A DNA stretch of 64,000 nt from the NCBI GenBank assembly GCA_003260075.1, contig QLIY01000062.1, positions 62,001 to 126,000 on the forward strand. The letters run 5' to 3'. A program made the translations under genes and the position numbers. The notes below the pieces were generated by a model. That model saw only the letters and a list, made by a program, of their open reading frames with translations, ran no database searches and was not told the DNA's origin. Each line of letters opens with the position of its first letter. Positions within the stretch are counted from its first letter, which is position 1. Below are positions 49,301-58,800 of this stretch, in pieces. This stretch comes from Phallusia mammillata. Its lineage: Eukaryota > Chordata > Ascidiacea > Phlebobranchia > Ascidiidae.

Positions 49301-52300
49301 ATTTCATTTTCATAATTATGAATTGTTTCCAAAAGTTTAGCATGCTCTGAATCGAAACCTTGCTTTTTATCCTTTGTTTGTTGAAGTTCCCTCAATAAAC
49401 TGGTAACCTAAATAGCAAGATAATTAACAGTACAAAAATGAAGGGCAAGTTATTAGTACATGTGAATATGGCAAGTCTCACATTGACATTAGTCACTGTG
49501 TTGTAGTGTTTTTGCTTATGACAACCTGTTAATGCTGTATGGTCACAATGAGTCCGCTAGGAGCTGCCTGTTTTATTGGAAGTCATTAGGATTATTTTTT
49601 ATTTGACTTTTTTGTTTAGGAACTTGACTTTAATTAAGTTCAACCCATTAGAGTTGATTGGATTACAGCAATGCCGCTCAAGTCTCTTGCTCAGAAAAAC
49701 GCCAACAACCCTGTGAACACAAGGCCGTTGTGCTAGACCAGGGGTCGGCAACTTTTTTAGCAATGCGTTCCAATTTAATTGTTATTTCCACGTGGAAATG
49801 ACTAATGTATGCCATGTGGAAACAACATTGTTTTAAGTAATAGTGGTTTGTGTCAGGTGATATCACTGGTAAACAGAAAGCGACAAATTTGTGTATGTAG
49901 GCTGCATTTCAGGACTTTGAATGATAAACAATTAAAGACAAGGATTGTAATGGTTTAATTTAAGTCTTTTAAGACTTTAATATTAATTAACGCATATTGT
50001 TTACAAAATATTCTATATGTAAAAATATGTAAAAATCTTAATTTATGAAATTGAAATTTTGAAAATTTTAATTTGTCCCTAAATAAATTTAATTGTTGTC
50101 ATCTTATTTATGGCTGACTGAGTTTCATGCATGACTGATTTTGTCCATGTGGCAAGTGGCCACATGCATGGCCTTGCAGTTAATCAGTCAGTGTGTCAGT
50201 CTGGTTATATAGAGCTGTTCATGGTGGTGTAGAATTAAGTGTTTTCTTCAATAGTGATTCTATGTCAACTATTATACACTTGTTAAAAAGACTATGTTTA
50301 TTAATTGTCTGTTTGTAATTCTGTTTTAATAAGGCAAATATATAAATTTACAAGCAAATCAATTATAATTTAAGTGCTTACTGTATTACAGCAATTGACA
50401 TAATCCACAGTTAAAAACAAACAAACATATATATATATACCTGCTCATTTAATTGTGACTTCTGTTTTTCAGCATCATGGGGGGGGGGACAACAACATAT
50501 ATATACCTGCTCATTTAATTGTGACTTCTGTTTTTCAGCATCATTTAATGCCTCCTTTACTCTGTGAGACACAATTGTGATTTTCAAAATAGTAAGTGTA
50601 TGGTAATAAATAAATGTTATAATAAAGTATAAAATGCTAATATAGTTAAATACAATGTTTTTTGTGAAATTTTGGCTAAAAAACTGTTATCCGAAAACAG
50701 TCTAATATATATTTTTGTGACACTAATTTACAGTTAACAGCTTAAATTTGAATGACTAATTAAAGTAACAAATACAATTGAATAGAACCGAAGCTAAAAA
50801 AGATAACATACTGTGTAAGTTGCACATCTTTGTATACATCTGACTTGGCAACATTTTCTTTCAGTTGGTTGTTTTCCTTTTCTGATTGTTGACAAACGGC
50901 TGCTAGTTTGTTTCTTTCGCCCTCTGCTGCTACCTTACTGTTGGGGATAAAACACAAGATGAATATTAAACAAATATATTAACAGATTTAAGCTCAAGAG
51001 CATAACAAACACCTATACCAGTGGTTCCCAACCTGGGGTTTGCGTACCCCCAAGGGGTTCGTAAGATGGTTTTAGGGGGTCCGTGGAGGCAAACATTCTT
51101 AGTAACATTAACCAACAATACAATTTTTGTAAGTTTTTTAACCATTTTTACAATCCTGCATACAAGTGCAAACTGTTTATCAAACCTTTGGGTCAGGAAA
51201 ATTAACTTTTTTGTGATTGTTACCTAACTTACCTCCATTGTGACATCACAATACATAAGAACAATCAAGCTAAAAGTGCTTTGTTTCAGGTTTTGTACAC
51301 CAGAAAATTTTTCTCTCAATTGCGTTGACTAAGTCAGTACAGAACTTAGTTGATATTTAAGCACTATGAAGGTTGATTACAATTTGATTTGCAATAAATT
51401 ATATAATCATTGTCTCTATATGATACAATTCCTGTTGTCTGCAAAATATGTTGCTTGTGTATGTTTTTTTGTGTTTCCTTTGCGTACTTGGGGTTATACT
51501 TTTTTAAGTATTCATCCAAACTTACACACCTTCAAACACAAAAGCCTGATAACATACTTCTCATAATGATAATCAATTTTATGCATGCCTGTCCTAACAT
51601 CATAATATAGGCCACTACTTAAATCATATTACTGAATAGCACTATAGTTTTACTTTTAATGCCACAATGGATAAGCATTACACTTTTACTTAGACTTACA
51701 GTTCTAAGACTTTGTCATAATCTGCTTTCAGGCATCTTGCAGTTTCTTGAAGGTCTTTAATTTGTTCATCTTTGCTCTGTAGTATTTCCAGAACTTTCCT
51801 ATCCTTGGTTTCAGCTTTCTCTTTTTCCCTTTGCAGCACCAGACTTATAGCCTGAAAAAACACATTGTCAATAAGAGTAACTTACCAATAGATTTTTTTT
51901 AGGAAGTGGAACATTGGTTAGTAGTAATGCCTGTGCCTTTAAGCACAATTGAGCAAGTCCTTCTTTTTTCAAAGATATATATAAGCATTCTTGTTGTTAT
52001 TATTGATCTGATAGACAATGTATGAGTGTGTTACTCTACTACTGTGCATGCTGACATGGTAACAAGCACAAAAATATTGCCAAAACTGTAGCCTTTTTTA
52101 ATTAGAATTACCACAACTTTCTCAATGTATAATAAACACCAATTCTGCATTTGATCACATGACCATGTAAACACATTAAGAGGTCATGAACTTGTAACAA
52201 ATGATTAGTGGTTCCTAAAACAACAAGTATTTGTCTGTTTGTGCACTGTCTATATTCATTTAGTGTTTATTAGCAATTTTGTGTCCACTTAGTATATAAA

Positions 52301-53148
52301 TGAGGATACTGTACTGGGTGCATTTATCTGCTTATGTACTACAAACAAATCGTGAAAACACATAACCTTTCAAACTAACAACATTAATCCAGCAGTTTTC
52401 AATGCATTGCAATGAATTATCTTCGAAAAATAATGTTTTATGTACGCTTTTAAAATGTCTCAAGATGTTTTCACAGACCGATTAAGATGGCTTTTTGTAC
52501 CTGTGTAAGATCAGGGGATGAAACTTGCAACCGTTTCCATAGCGACCACACAAACTCCTTGTCTGCTTGGCACTGTCTGAGTTCATCAGAAAGATCTCTA
52601 TTCTCAGTGAGCAGCTTAGATATTTCTGCATCTAAAAACAGTGTAAAAATTAATGACCAAATTAATTTTTGAAAAATTGCAAATTTGTTTGTATTATTAA
52701 TATTGTTGCAAACTATTTGCTTTGCCACTTGTTTTCGTATGTACATTTCTGTACAAAACACGATGTTTTAAACGTCCGAATTGCACATAGTATACTATTG
52801 ATCGGCATTTGAATAAATCATTCCGCGGTTTCTTAATGAAAATGGTACAAACGATTTACTACTTTTAAATATGAAAGAAAACAAAAACTAGTTTAATCTT
52901 TACGTAATAATACCAAGAATTTCTAACGTTGAGACACCAAAATGCCAGTGACTTAAATTTATCATGTACACCAAATAAAACTGAAAATCTGACCGGCAGG
53001 AGTTAGTTTTCTGGGAAATAAAACACTAGGAACATATTGTTTTGTACTAAAAAAATTACAATTTTTGCTAACATGTTTATAATATGGGGCGTCTATTTCA
53101 AACAAAACAGTGTCAAAATGTACCTTTCGATTTAAACAAGTCATCCAT
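28621..53148 (-). CDS. CNTLN: Centlein, centrosomal coiled-coil protein
   Basis: Centlein is a centriole-associated protein that helps hold centrioles together. On the minus strand about 30 exons join in phase into roughly 1285 residues (human about 1400). Exons (plus coordinates, 5' to 3' of the gene): 53124-53148, 52501-52631, 51700-51851, 50812-50937, 50507-50561, 49261-49407, 48056-48220, 47029-47132, 46487-46634, 46060-46151, 45381-45450, 44437-44556, 43462-43538, 43183-43341, 41851-41990, 41012-41162, 40375-40593, 39925-40090, 37382-37589, 36853-36903, 35986-36131, 35792-35872, 35114-35260, 34359-34465 or 32164-32270, 34173-34272 or 31994-32093, 32723-32933 or 31449-31604, 30151-30336, 29596-29678, 29259-29537, 28621-28746. 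Family-diagnostic blocks: CQADKEFVWSLWKRLQ, QENSDTVWNDLAYYKREN, KEKARYETMYNKSREELDK, NILNISRSDFEDL. The protein is almost all coiled coil. The N-terminus before CQADKEF is only about 25 residues, shorter than in human. Several exons are present twice because of spacer-joined duplications, and G60 interrupts the penultimate exon. Confidence 0.93.
28880..29205. repeat. tRNA-derived SINE fragments in the last CNTLN intron
   Basis: GTACGCCAGGCAC / GTCTGGCGTAC and CACCAAGCATTCCCAC blocks match the copies at 12690-13130. AGGCTAGAAAAATCTAGCCT forms a short perfect palindrome (about 29169-29188), which the 12.7-kb copy also has. Confidence 0.55.
29366..29425. other. 60-base G run inside a CNTLN exon
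   Basis: The exon sequence on both sides encodes centlein, but the two sides are in different frames if 60 bases are counted. About 1 modulo 3 bases would restore the frame. The run is therefore filler, not coding DNA. Confidence 0.88.
30622..30745 (-). pseudogene. Second, partial copy of the CNTLN exon at 30151-30336
   Basis: After G10 (30612-30621) the sequence restarts inside the same exon (GGCTTGTTCGCTTC) and runs to the same acceptor with several, mostly synonymous, substitutions. The flanking intron is also repeated. This is best read as an unmerged allele, not a true extra exon. Confidence 0.75.
31449..32270 (-). other. Allelic copy 1 of three CNTLN exons
   Basis: Exons 31449-31604, 31994-32093 and 32164-32270 encode the same residues as the set at 32723-34465, including SLRRQLQAAAKEKARYETMY. 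In the protein family this segment occurs once. Only one of the two sets should enter the gene model. Confidence 0.75.
32723..34465 (-). other. Allelic copy 2 of three CNTLN exons, with two 60-base G spacers
   Basis: G62 (32857-32918) replaces only about six bases of the exon, judged from copy 1. G60 (34279-34338) replaces about 45 bases of intron. The copy also carries a full hAT MITE at 33631-33875 that is present only as a right half in copy 1 (near 31830-31915). This shows that spacer length does not reflect true gap size. Confidence 0.75.
33631..33875. mobile_element. hAT-type MITE with perfect 8-bp TSD
   Basis: Ends CAGTGGTTCCCAACC and GGTAGGGAACCACTG are inverted repeats with one or two mismatches. 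CTATAAAC flanks both sides (33623-33630, 33876-33883). No transposase is encoded. Confidence 0.88.
34781..35260 (-). other. Duplicated CNTLN exon (34781-34927 and 35114-35260)
   Basis: Both copies are 147 bases and encode QRMSREAEILQRERDETL with very few changes. They are separated by G10 at 34997-35006, and flanking intron is repeated too. One is an unmerged allele. Confidence 0.8.
37900..38285. repeat. MITE fragments with CCCGAACCCG repeats (CNTLN intron)
   Basis: AATTTTGATTGACAGGCCTA near 38010-38030 resembles the inverse of a block near 26545-26563. AACCCGACCCAACTTGCAAC near 38250 resembles an hAT end also seen near 59235 and 60900 (CCAGAGTTGTAA). Element borders could not be fixed. Confidence 0.45.
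38690..39370. repeat. Degenerate tandem units in a CNTLN intron
   Basis: CCCATTTTAGGGGGCTAG occurs at 38717 and 39119, each followed by GGG(C/T)AA-type sequence and by an inner block containing TTTCAGCC or TACAGCC. A hairpin TCCCCTTCAGGGAAGGGGAC lies near 39338. Function and family are unknown. Confidence 0.5.
39581..40283 (-). repeat. Spacer-joined duplications around the CNTLN exon at 39925-40090
   Basis: About 300 bases (near 39366-39700) repeat at 39713-40047 after G12 (39701-39712). A second block near 40045-40232 repeats after G10 (40233-40242). Differences are few, so the two alleles were not merged here. Confidence 0.78.
40736..40899. mobile_element. pogo/Tigger-like MITE fragment
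   Basis: It starts TACAGTAAACCTAGGTTTATCC and ends GGATTAAGCGAGTTTTACTA. Inner AATCCGGACAAA and CTCCGGATTAAG motifs are typical of pogo-like ends, with TA as target. The copy is diverged. Confidence 0.5.
41640..41852. repeat. Tandem repeat of about 130 bp beside a CNTLN exon
   Basis: The unit GATTAACCGGATTCGCCTGC...CAGAAAACACCGAC (about 41640-41719) recurs at about 41774-41850 with substitutions. The second unit ends at the splice donor of the exon 41851-41990. A GCGATTAACC / GTTAATCGC inverted motif occurs in each unit. Confidence 0.6.
42215..42628. mobile_element. hAT-type MITE with perfect 8-bp TSD, nested in another repeat
   Basis: It starts TAGGGATGCGCCGAGCCG and ends TTTTGGCACATCCCTA. 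CCAGGCAT flanks both ends (42207-42214, 42629-42636). The target is itself a dispersed repeat (GCTGCCAGGCAT...CAACGTCCTATACAGG) also found near 26080 (reverse) and 59095-59210. An n lies inside at 42520. Confidence 0.88.
42913..45230. repeat. Cluster of spacer-joined duplications in CNTLN introns
   Basis: Seven G runs of 10-11 bases occur at 42913, 43031, 44184, 44312, 44667, 44764 and 45080. Each except the first joins near-identical copies, for example CTCCCCTGAGTTGGTACTTC at 42947 and 43041, and CCAGAGCTAAAGTGT near 45000 and 45125. A hAT-like element (CAGTCGTTCCGAATC near 44866) is split by the last spacer. Confidence 0.75.
46740..48056. repeat. Two spacer-joined duplications, one carrying a partial CNTLN exon
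   Basis: A block near 46757-46877 repeats at 46888-47005 after G10 (46878-46887). The first 72 bases (gene sense 3' end) of exon 48056-48220 appear alone at 47776-47847 before G10 (47848-47857), followed by a repeat of about 180 bases of intron. A hAT-like end (CAGTGGTTCTCAAATTTTT) lies at 47427. Confidence 0.75.
50440..50561 (-). repeat. Partial second copy of the CNTLN exon 50507-50561
   Basis: CTGCTCATTTAATTGTGAC to CAGCATCAT is present at 50442-50478, directly before G10 (50479-50488), and again in the complete exon. The open exon is the right-hand one. Confidence 0.78.
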
Positions 53149-53518
53149 TCCATTCAAACATCTGTATTTTCACAGTAGTTTATTAAAATTAATGTTAATT
53201 GTTGTAATGTAAATGTAACGAAGCAACCGTCTATTAGCAAATCGTAACACCCGCTGTTGTTTCGCATCAACGAATGTAGTCATGCATGATTAATTTCAAG
53301 ATGTTATAGAAATCCGAAACGAAAGTATGTAAACAACACAAACGTTTGGTGAGTACTTCTTTCCAGTAATCAATAAATACCGTGAATAAAAACGTATTAC
53401 GAAATTCTTGTAATAAAAAACAATTGGCGCTGGTATTCGTTCTTAAGTTTTATGAGGTTCAGTAATGGTGCATATTGGCGACTCCAAAGTATGGGGGGGG
53501 GGGGGGGGGAAGTATATG

Positions 53519-53569
53519 GGGCGCCGTTGTCGAATAAATTAAGTTGTCGCAACTTCGACAACGGCGCCC
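53519..53569. repeat. GC-rich hairpin with perfect 16-bp arms
   Basis: GGGCGCCGTTGTCGAA and TTCGACAACGGCGCCC are exact inverses separated by 19 AT-rich bases. It lies about 370 bases upstream of the CNTLN ATG. It may be a MITE remnant or a regulatory palindrome. Confidence 0.7.
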
Positions 53570-54204
53570 TTAGGCCGTTTTAAACACAACTAAAATTTTG
53601 CAAGATAGCTAACTTGGGGCAAATTAGCTAACTTGCAACGAAACTTGGTGTCTGATGTGGCGCTAAAATGGAAAACACACAAAAATATAAAATACACATT
53701 GCTACACAGGCCTTTTGGGAGGTATATTTAGCTTTTACGTAACAATTTACCAGTTAAGATAGTTGGGCACTAGTAACTGTCAAAATGTACTTACCTAAAC
53801 GTTTCATACATCGCTTTTACGTTTCGATAATAATTTTGTCTTAAAAATTTGTTGTTAAATTTTCGTTTTCACGTTAAAAAGCAAAAAGATTATACGAAAA
53901 TACGACTGGGACACATCATTATGTCATTAGAAAATAAAAAAACGTGGTGTTTTGGGCATACCTAGGTGCCGGTTAGCCGGTTACTATCCATTGTGCGTGT
54001 GTGCGCAGAATCGTACGGAGCTTTGCTGTGCTTAACTTTCTTTGTCTGGTTTATGCTTGGTCTACTTTAGGGATTCAATCTACAGGAAAAAACAACAGTC
54101 CATCGTACGTTGTCCTTTGTGTCAAACTGCTTATTACACCTAAAAAGTACACTTGCTGTCAATGGACATTAATATTTGCTGAGTTGGCAGAGCATAGGCT
54201 ATCT

Positions 54205-54519
54205 CAAGGGTGTCCAAAGTAAGGCCCGCGACGGCATTTTAAGTGGACCGCAACTGTTGTATGAAATTGTGTTGCGTATGGCCCACCACAATTTGAATTT
54301 TGGGTTGTTGCGACTTCACGCAAAAGCTTTTCCATGGATCTTTATCTACCGGTAAAAATAAAGTATACATCATGGTGCTGACGCAACAAAAGCCCTAAAT
54401 TTGCCATATATTTTGTGTTGTAATTGTCCAGTTAAAAAATTTGCCAAAATACGTTGGCCCGCGGGCGTCTTCACCCGATAAAAATTTTCCCCTGTTAAAA
54501 AAAAGTTAGGACAACCCTG
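54205..54519. mobile_element. hAT-type MITE with perfect 8-bp TSD
   Basis: It starts CAAGGGTGTCCAAAGTAAGG and ends AGGACAACCCTG, flanked by GGCTATCT (54197-54204 and 54520-54527). Inner motifs GGCCCGCG and GCCCGCGGGC are shared by both halves. Confidence 0.85.
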
Positions 54520-54669
54520 GGCTATCTGATAGATGACCATAGATTTGTTATACACACTCAGTGTGCTGAATAGAATATGCAATGAATGCGGTTTTAGAAG
54601 CCTGGAATATTAAATTGGGTCCAGTGTAAATTATTAAATTTCTTTTTTATCTTCAGCGGGCGTATCTAA

Positions 54670-55571
54670 AGCCCGGTTTACACCAAGCGCGAACGCGAAC
54701 GGCTCCTTTTTTCCTCACGCGAATGACGCGAAATTTGAGGTTTACACCAGGCGCAAACGTTGCGAACACTTTCGCTCATCTATCAGTGGTGTACTTCCAA
54801 TATATATAAAGAATTGCAGTTAATTTCAAGGAATTGTATGTAAAATAAGTTGTTTATGGGCCAAACGCACCTTTATCTGTTGAATGTGAAGGTTGACCAT
54901 CAAATATGTGTTTTTGCAACTGATAAATTTGAATTGCTTCTAAACTAAAACCGCTGTTGTGTAATACAAAACTACTCTACTCTGCAGAGCTAATTTAAGA
55001 AATGTACACTTAAAAGCAGTTGGATCTTGTTTAGCAGTGTATTTGTGAACCATATCCCGGGGGTCTATTGTTGAAGTACTGTAGCCTACTTCCAATAATT
55101 TGACATTGTAGTGTCCATACTTCTGTTAAAACTAGAGTATTAGGTACCTTACGTCAGAAAAAGATAACTGTCCAACAAAATTCTCACNAATACTCATTTT
55201 AAGGAACTTTATTGGAAGGGCTTAAAGCGTTCAAACATATGATAAATTAGATTTAAGATTTTATAACTGTCCGGCACTTTTATGTGTGATATACTTTACT
55301 ATTAGCATCAAATGACATTGTGGAATAAAGTTGCAGCACATAAAATTTTATACAACAACAAAATATCCGACATAATTGGCCAAAATTGATCATTTTTACA
55401 TTTTCGTGACGAAATTCTCGCGCAAAAGGCCGTTTCTGTTGCTCACGGAGCAACCCAGACGCGAAGCGCGCAAACGAGAGAAGCGCGAAATGGGACTTCC
55501 CCACTCGTGGCTTAAACAGAGAAAGAAATTTCGCGTTGCCCGCTTCGCACGCGCGTGGTGTAAACCGCCCT
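54670..55571. mobile_element. PIF/Harbinger-like MITE
   Basis: Ends are AGCCCGGTTTACACCAAGCG and GCGTGGTGTAAACCGCCCT, flanked by TAA on both sides, the usual 3-bp target of this superfamily. Inner GCGAACGCGAA / TTTCGCG motifs fit subterminal repeats. No transposase is visible. Confidence 0.75.
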
Positions 55572-55895
55572 TAACACCTGAATGCGTTATGTTTACAAAG
55601 AGTCTGTCGTCGAGCTGCCTGTTTTCTTGTAAGCCTGTTAATTCATATTTTTGATTTCCGTCGAATCTTTAATTTTATAATAGTGCTTGAGGGCTTTATT
55701 ATACGGCGGATTATACAGTTTTGTTTCGCCAAAATAAACGAGGGATTATTGCACCTTGTATATCAGTCAGCCCCGCACCACGTGGAGAGGAGACTGCCTT
55801 TTTCTTTTTGTTGAACACCAAGCTTCTGTTCTGCGTTTTTATTGGGTGTTTCTTAACAGATAGAACTTAGAGTCGGACATTTGCCAAATCAGGAT

Positions 55896-58800
55896 ATGGC
55901 CAACACAAAAAGGTAGGTGCCGGTTATTAATGCTCGCTTATGACAGCTCTTTAAATTTAAGACCAGCTTTACAATGTGAAAGCAACTTTTTAAATATAAT
56001 GGATCAGGAACATAGAGGAAATTATTCTGTGTAATCATAGACGTAAAATGTCGCTATATAACTTTGTTGCAGTGGCGGCTCGTGCCTAAATTTTGTGGGG
56101 GTGCTGCTTCAAATTTTAGCCTTTATTGAACAAATATTAGNTAGACTTCCAGCGGAACGCTCCACATTTCTAGTTTTCTAGCCATTGTTTTGTGTACAAA
56201 AACAAGTAATACAAATCTTAATCGGCAACTCCATTGTGGCGTAATGTTTGTTACGCAATAATGTACACGAGTGTAAACCGCAGACGGTATCGGATCATGA
56301 AAGTTATCTGTAATGTTGTGGTGGGAATATTAAGTAAAAATATCTAGGGGGTGCTGCAGCTCCGCAGCACCCTAGCACGAGCCGCCCCTGCTTTGTTGAC
56401 AAAGAACTACACCCGTTTTTTGGTGTTGATGGGTATCATTAGCTGCTTTTCGGCCTTTTGGAATTTTTAGGAATATATTTTGTGTTTCTTTACATGGGTT
56501 TTCTGTAACTAACATAGGTTTTCTGTAAAAATGTCGCGCAGAGACACATGGGATCGCCCGATTGAGTCCTTGTTCGCTCAAGTTGGCTACTGCGTTGGAC
56601 TCGGTAACTTATGGAGGTTTCCTTACTTATGCCAAAAGAATGGCGGAGGTATGCAGACTTGTATGATTTAAATTACGACAAAATGTTAACATACTATTAT
56701 TTATGACCAAATTCTTTGGATTTCAAACAGCTTAGGGTGTATATGCTGTATACACCAAAGTCACGAAACTTGTTTTGAAGCGGGCCGTATAACTGTCAGA
56801 AAAACACTGGGGTCTCGGGTAGTTTACAAGCCTCAACGGGACACTTTCAAAACTGTGTCCGCGAAGCGATTTTTGACGGTACAGCCCAGAGCTGCTCCCT
56901 TCACAATCTTATTTAAAGTTATAGAGGGCGATTGCTTAAATGTAAAACTGGGTGGAATATGTCTACCAGGCAATGTTTCTTTGTTTTATTACAAGTACCA
57001 AAAGAGACCGCCGTAAAAGTAAAACCATGTGGTGCCCTAACTTAAACACTGTTCACAGGCTGCGGTTTGGTGACCCGTACCCACAACACTCAGAGAAAAT
57101 AGCGTTTATTTGCCAACGTATTTAACAACGTAAATTCTGGGGGGGGGGAAACACTGTTTAAAGACAAAAACCTAATTATGAAGCAATGATATAAACAGGA
57201 AATACCACGTCTAAAGCACAAATCAATCAGCAGGTCTCCACAAATTTGAGAAGCGTCGTGGGCCGGATGAAATGCGGTCGTAGGCTGTGGTTTGGTGACC
57301 CGTACCCAACACACACAGAGAAAATAGCGTTTATTTGCCAACGTATTTAACAACGTAAATTCTGTTTCCTGGATCAAATACACTGGAAGGCAGTGTTTAC
57401 GATACCAACGTAGTTTTTGGGCTACAATTTCGCTATAACACCCTTCCCAAATAGCAACACATTTAATGTTTGTTATAAAGGTGTATTCTTGATCCCCTAC
57501 GGTCTCGCCTTAATGGTGATGTCGATTCCCCTGTACATTTTTGAGGTTGGCCTCGGGCAATCAACAAATCGAGGTCGTATCGCAGCTTGGAACAGATTAC
57601 CTCTCATGAAGGTTTGTATTAAATATTTTTTCACACAGTACTGCTACGTGCATTGGGAGTATACGTGGTTGTTTTTGTAATATCGCAAGGCAATCACAAA
57701 ATATGTGCATTCCCAACAATAATGCTTTCATGGAATCGCAAATAACGCTAGTTCATGCCAAAGACCACAAAAAACACAGACTTTGGTTTTAGATGGTATT
57801 GACTTTGGTTCCATAAGTATAACATTTTATTGTCGAAACAACCCGGTTTTTGTCAATTTAGCCCAAAGTTTCCTTATTATAACAAAGCCACAGAACAAAA
57901 ATAAATAGTTAAAGAGTGTCTGGCATGAATCATCAGTGACACTAAATATCAAAGAGATTATTAAGAACTGTGTGCAGTATATTATTACTTTATTATTATA
58001 GCCTATTCCTTAGGTGAAATATAACTTATATGTCTAAATATAACGGTGGACGACTTCAGACTTGTGAAAGTTTTCAGTCTGAGATTATTAAGGAAATACA
58101 GATATTACCATGGAATTTTATACTGGATTTTATACATTCAATACTCGTGCAATTTTAGACTTCCAGCGGAACGCTGTTTCGGTATAGCAGTTCTTTTTAC
58201 CAGAACGGCAACGGGTAAAATGTATGAGGCCGGTAATAAGTTCGCACACGTGCTGATATTCTCCTGTGTTATAAATTATTTACATTATGGAACGAAAAGA
58301 GCACATGACGCTGTAAGTCATGGCGTTAACGCGTTTCCCACAGTTTATGCGGGTGATCAGATTAGCAAAGTTTTTACTGTTGATCAGATCAGCGAACAGC
58401 AGCTATAGCCTGGGGGTACGAACAATTATCGATCAAAATTCAAGCAGTAAGAAATGCGTTAAACCAGATGAAAAGGTAATAGGAAAAACGCATTAAGTCA
58501 TAAACAGGCATATATTTTGCTCGAGGCTGTAGTCTTTAATAGTTTAATGCTATTGACCACAGAAGCAACATTTTCTAAACCTGCGGTTCTCAAACTTTTT
58601 TTATTTTTTGTCATAACGGTCCCTTCGCAATTTTTTCGAACACTCGCGGTCCAAGCTATATATATTTATGAAACTGAAAATACATTGGCAAAATAAAACT
58701 GTTGAGATACCCACTAAAAGATAATTTATTCCTTTCAAATTCCACAACAAGTACTCCCACAACAAAATGCAGAATAAATTGTAAATTAGTTTCGTAACAT

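Larger units (their letters stand above)
53149..55895. other. Head-to-head spacer between CNTLN and SLC6
   Basis: No coding exon was recognised. Contents: a G17 run (53493-53509), a perfect 16-bp inverted repeat (53519-53534 and 53554-53569), an hAT MITE (54205-54519), and a PIF/Harbinger-like MITE (54670-55571) containing an n at 55188. Promoters of both genes should lie here, but no core element can be assigned with confidence. Confidence 0.55.
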
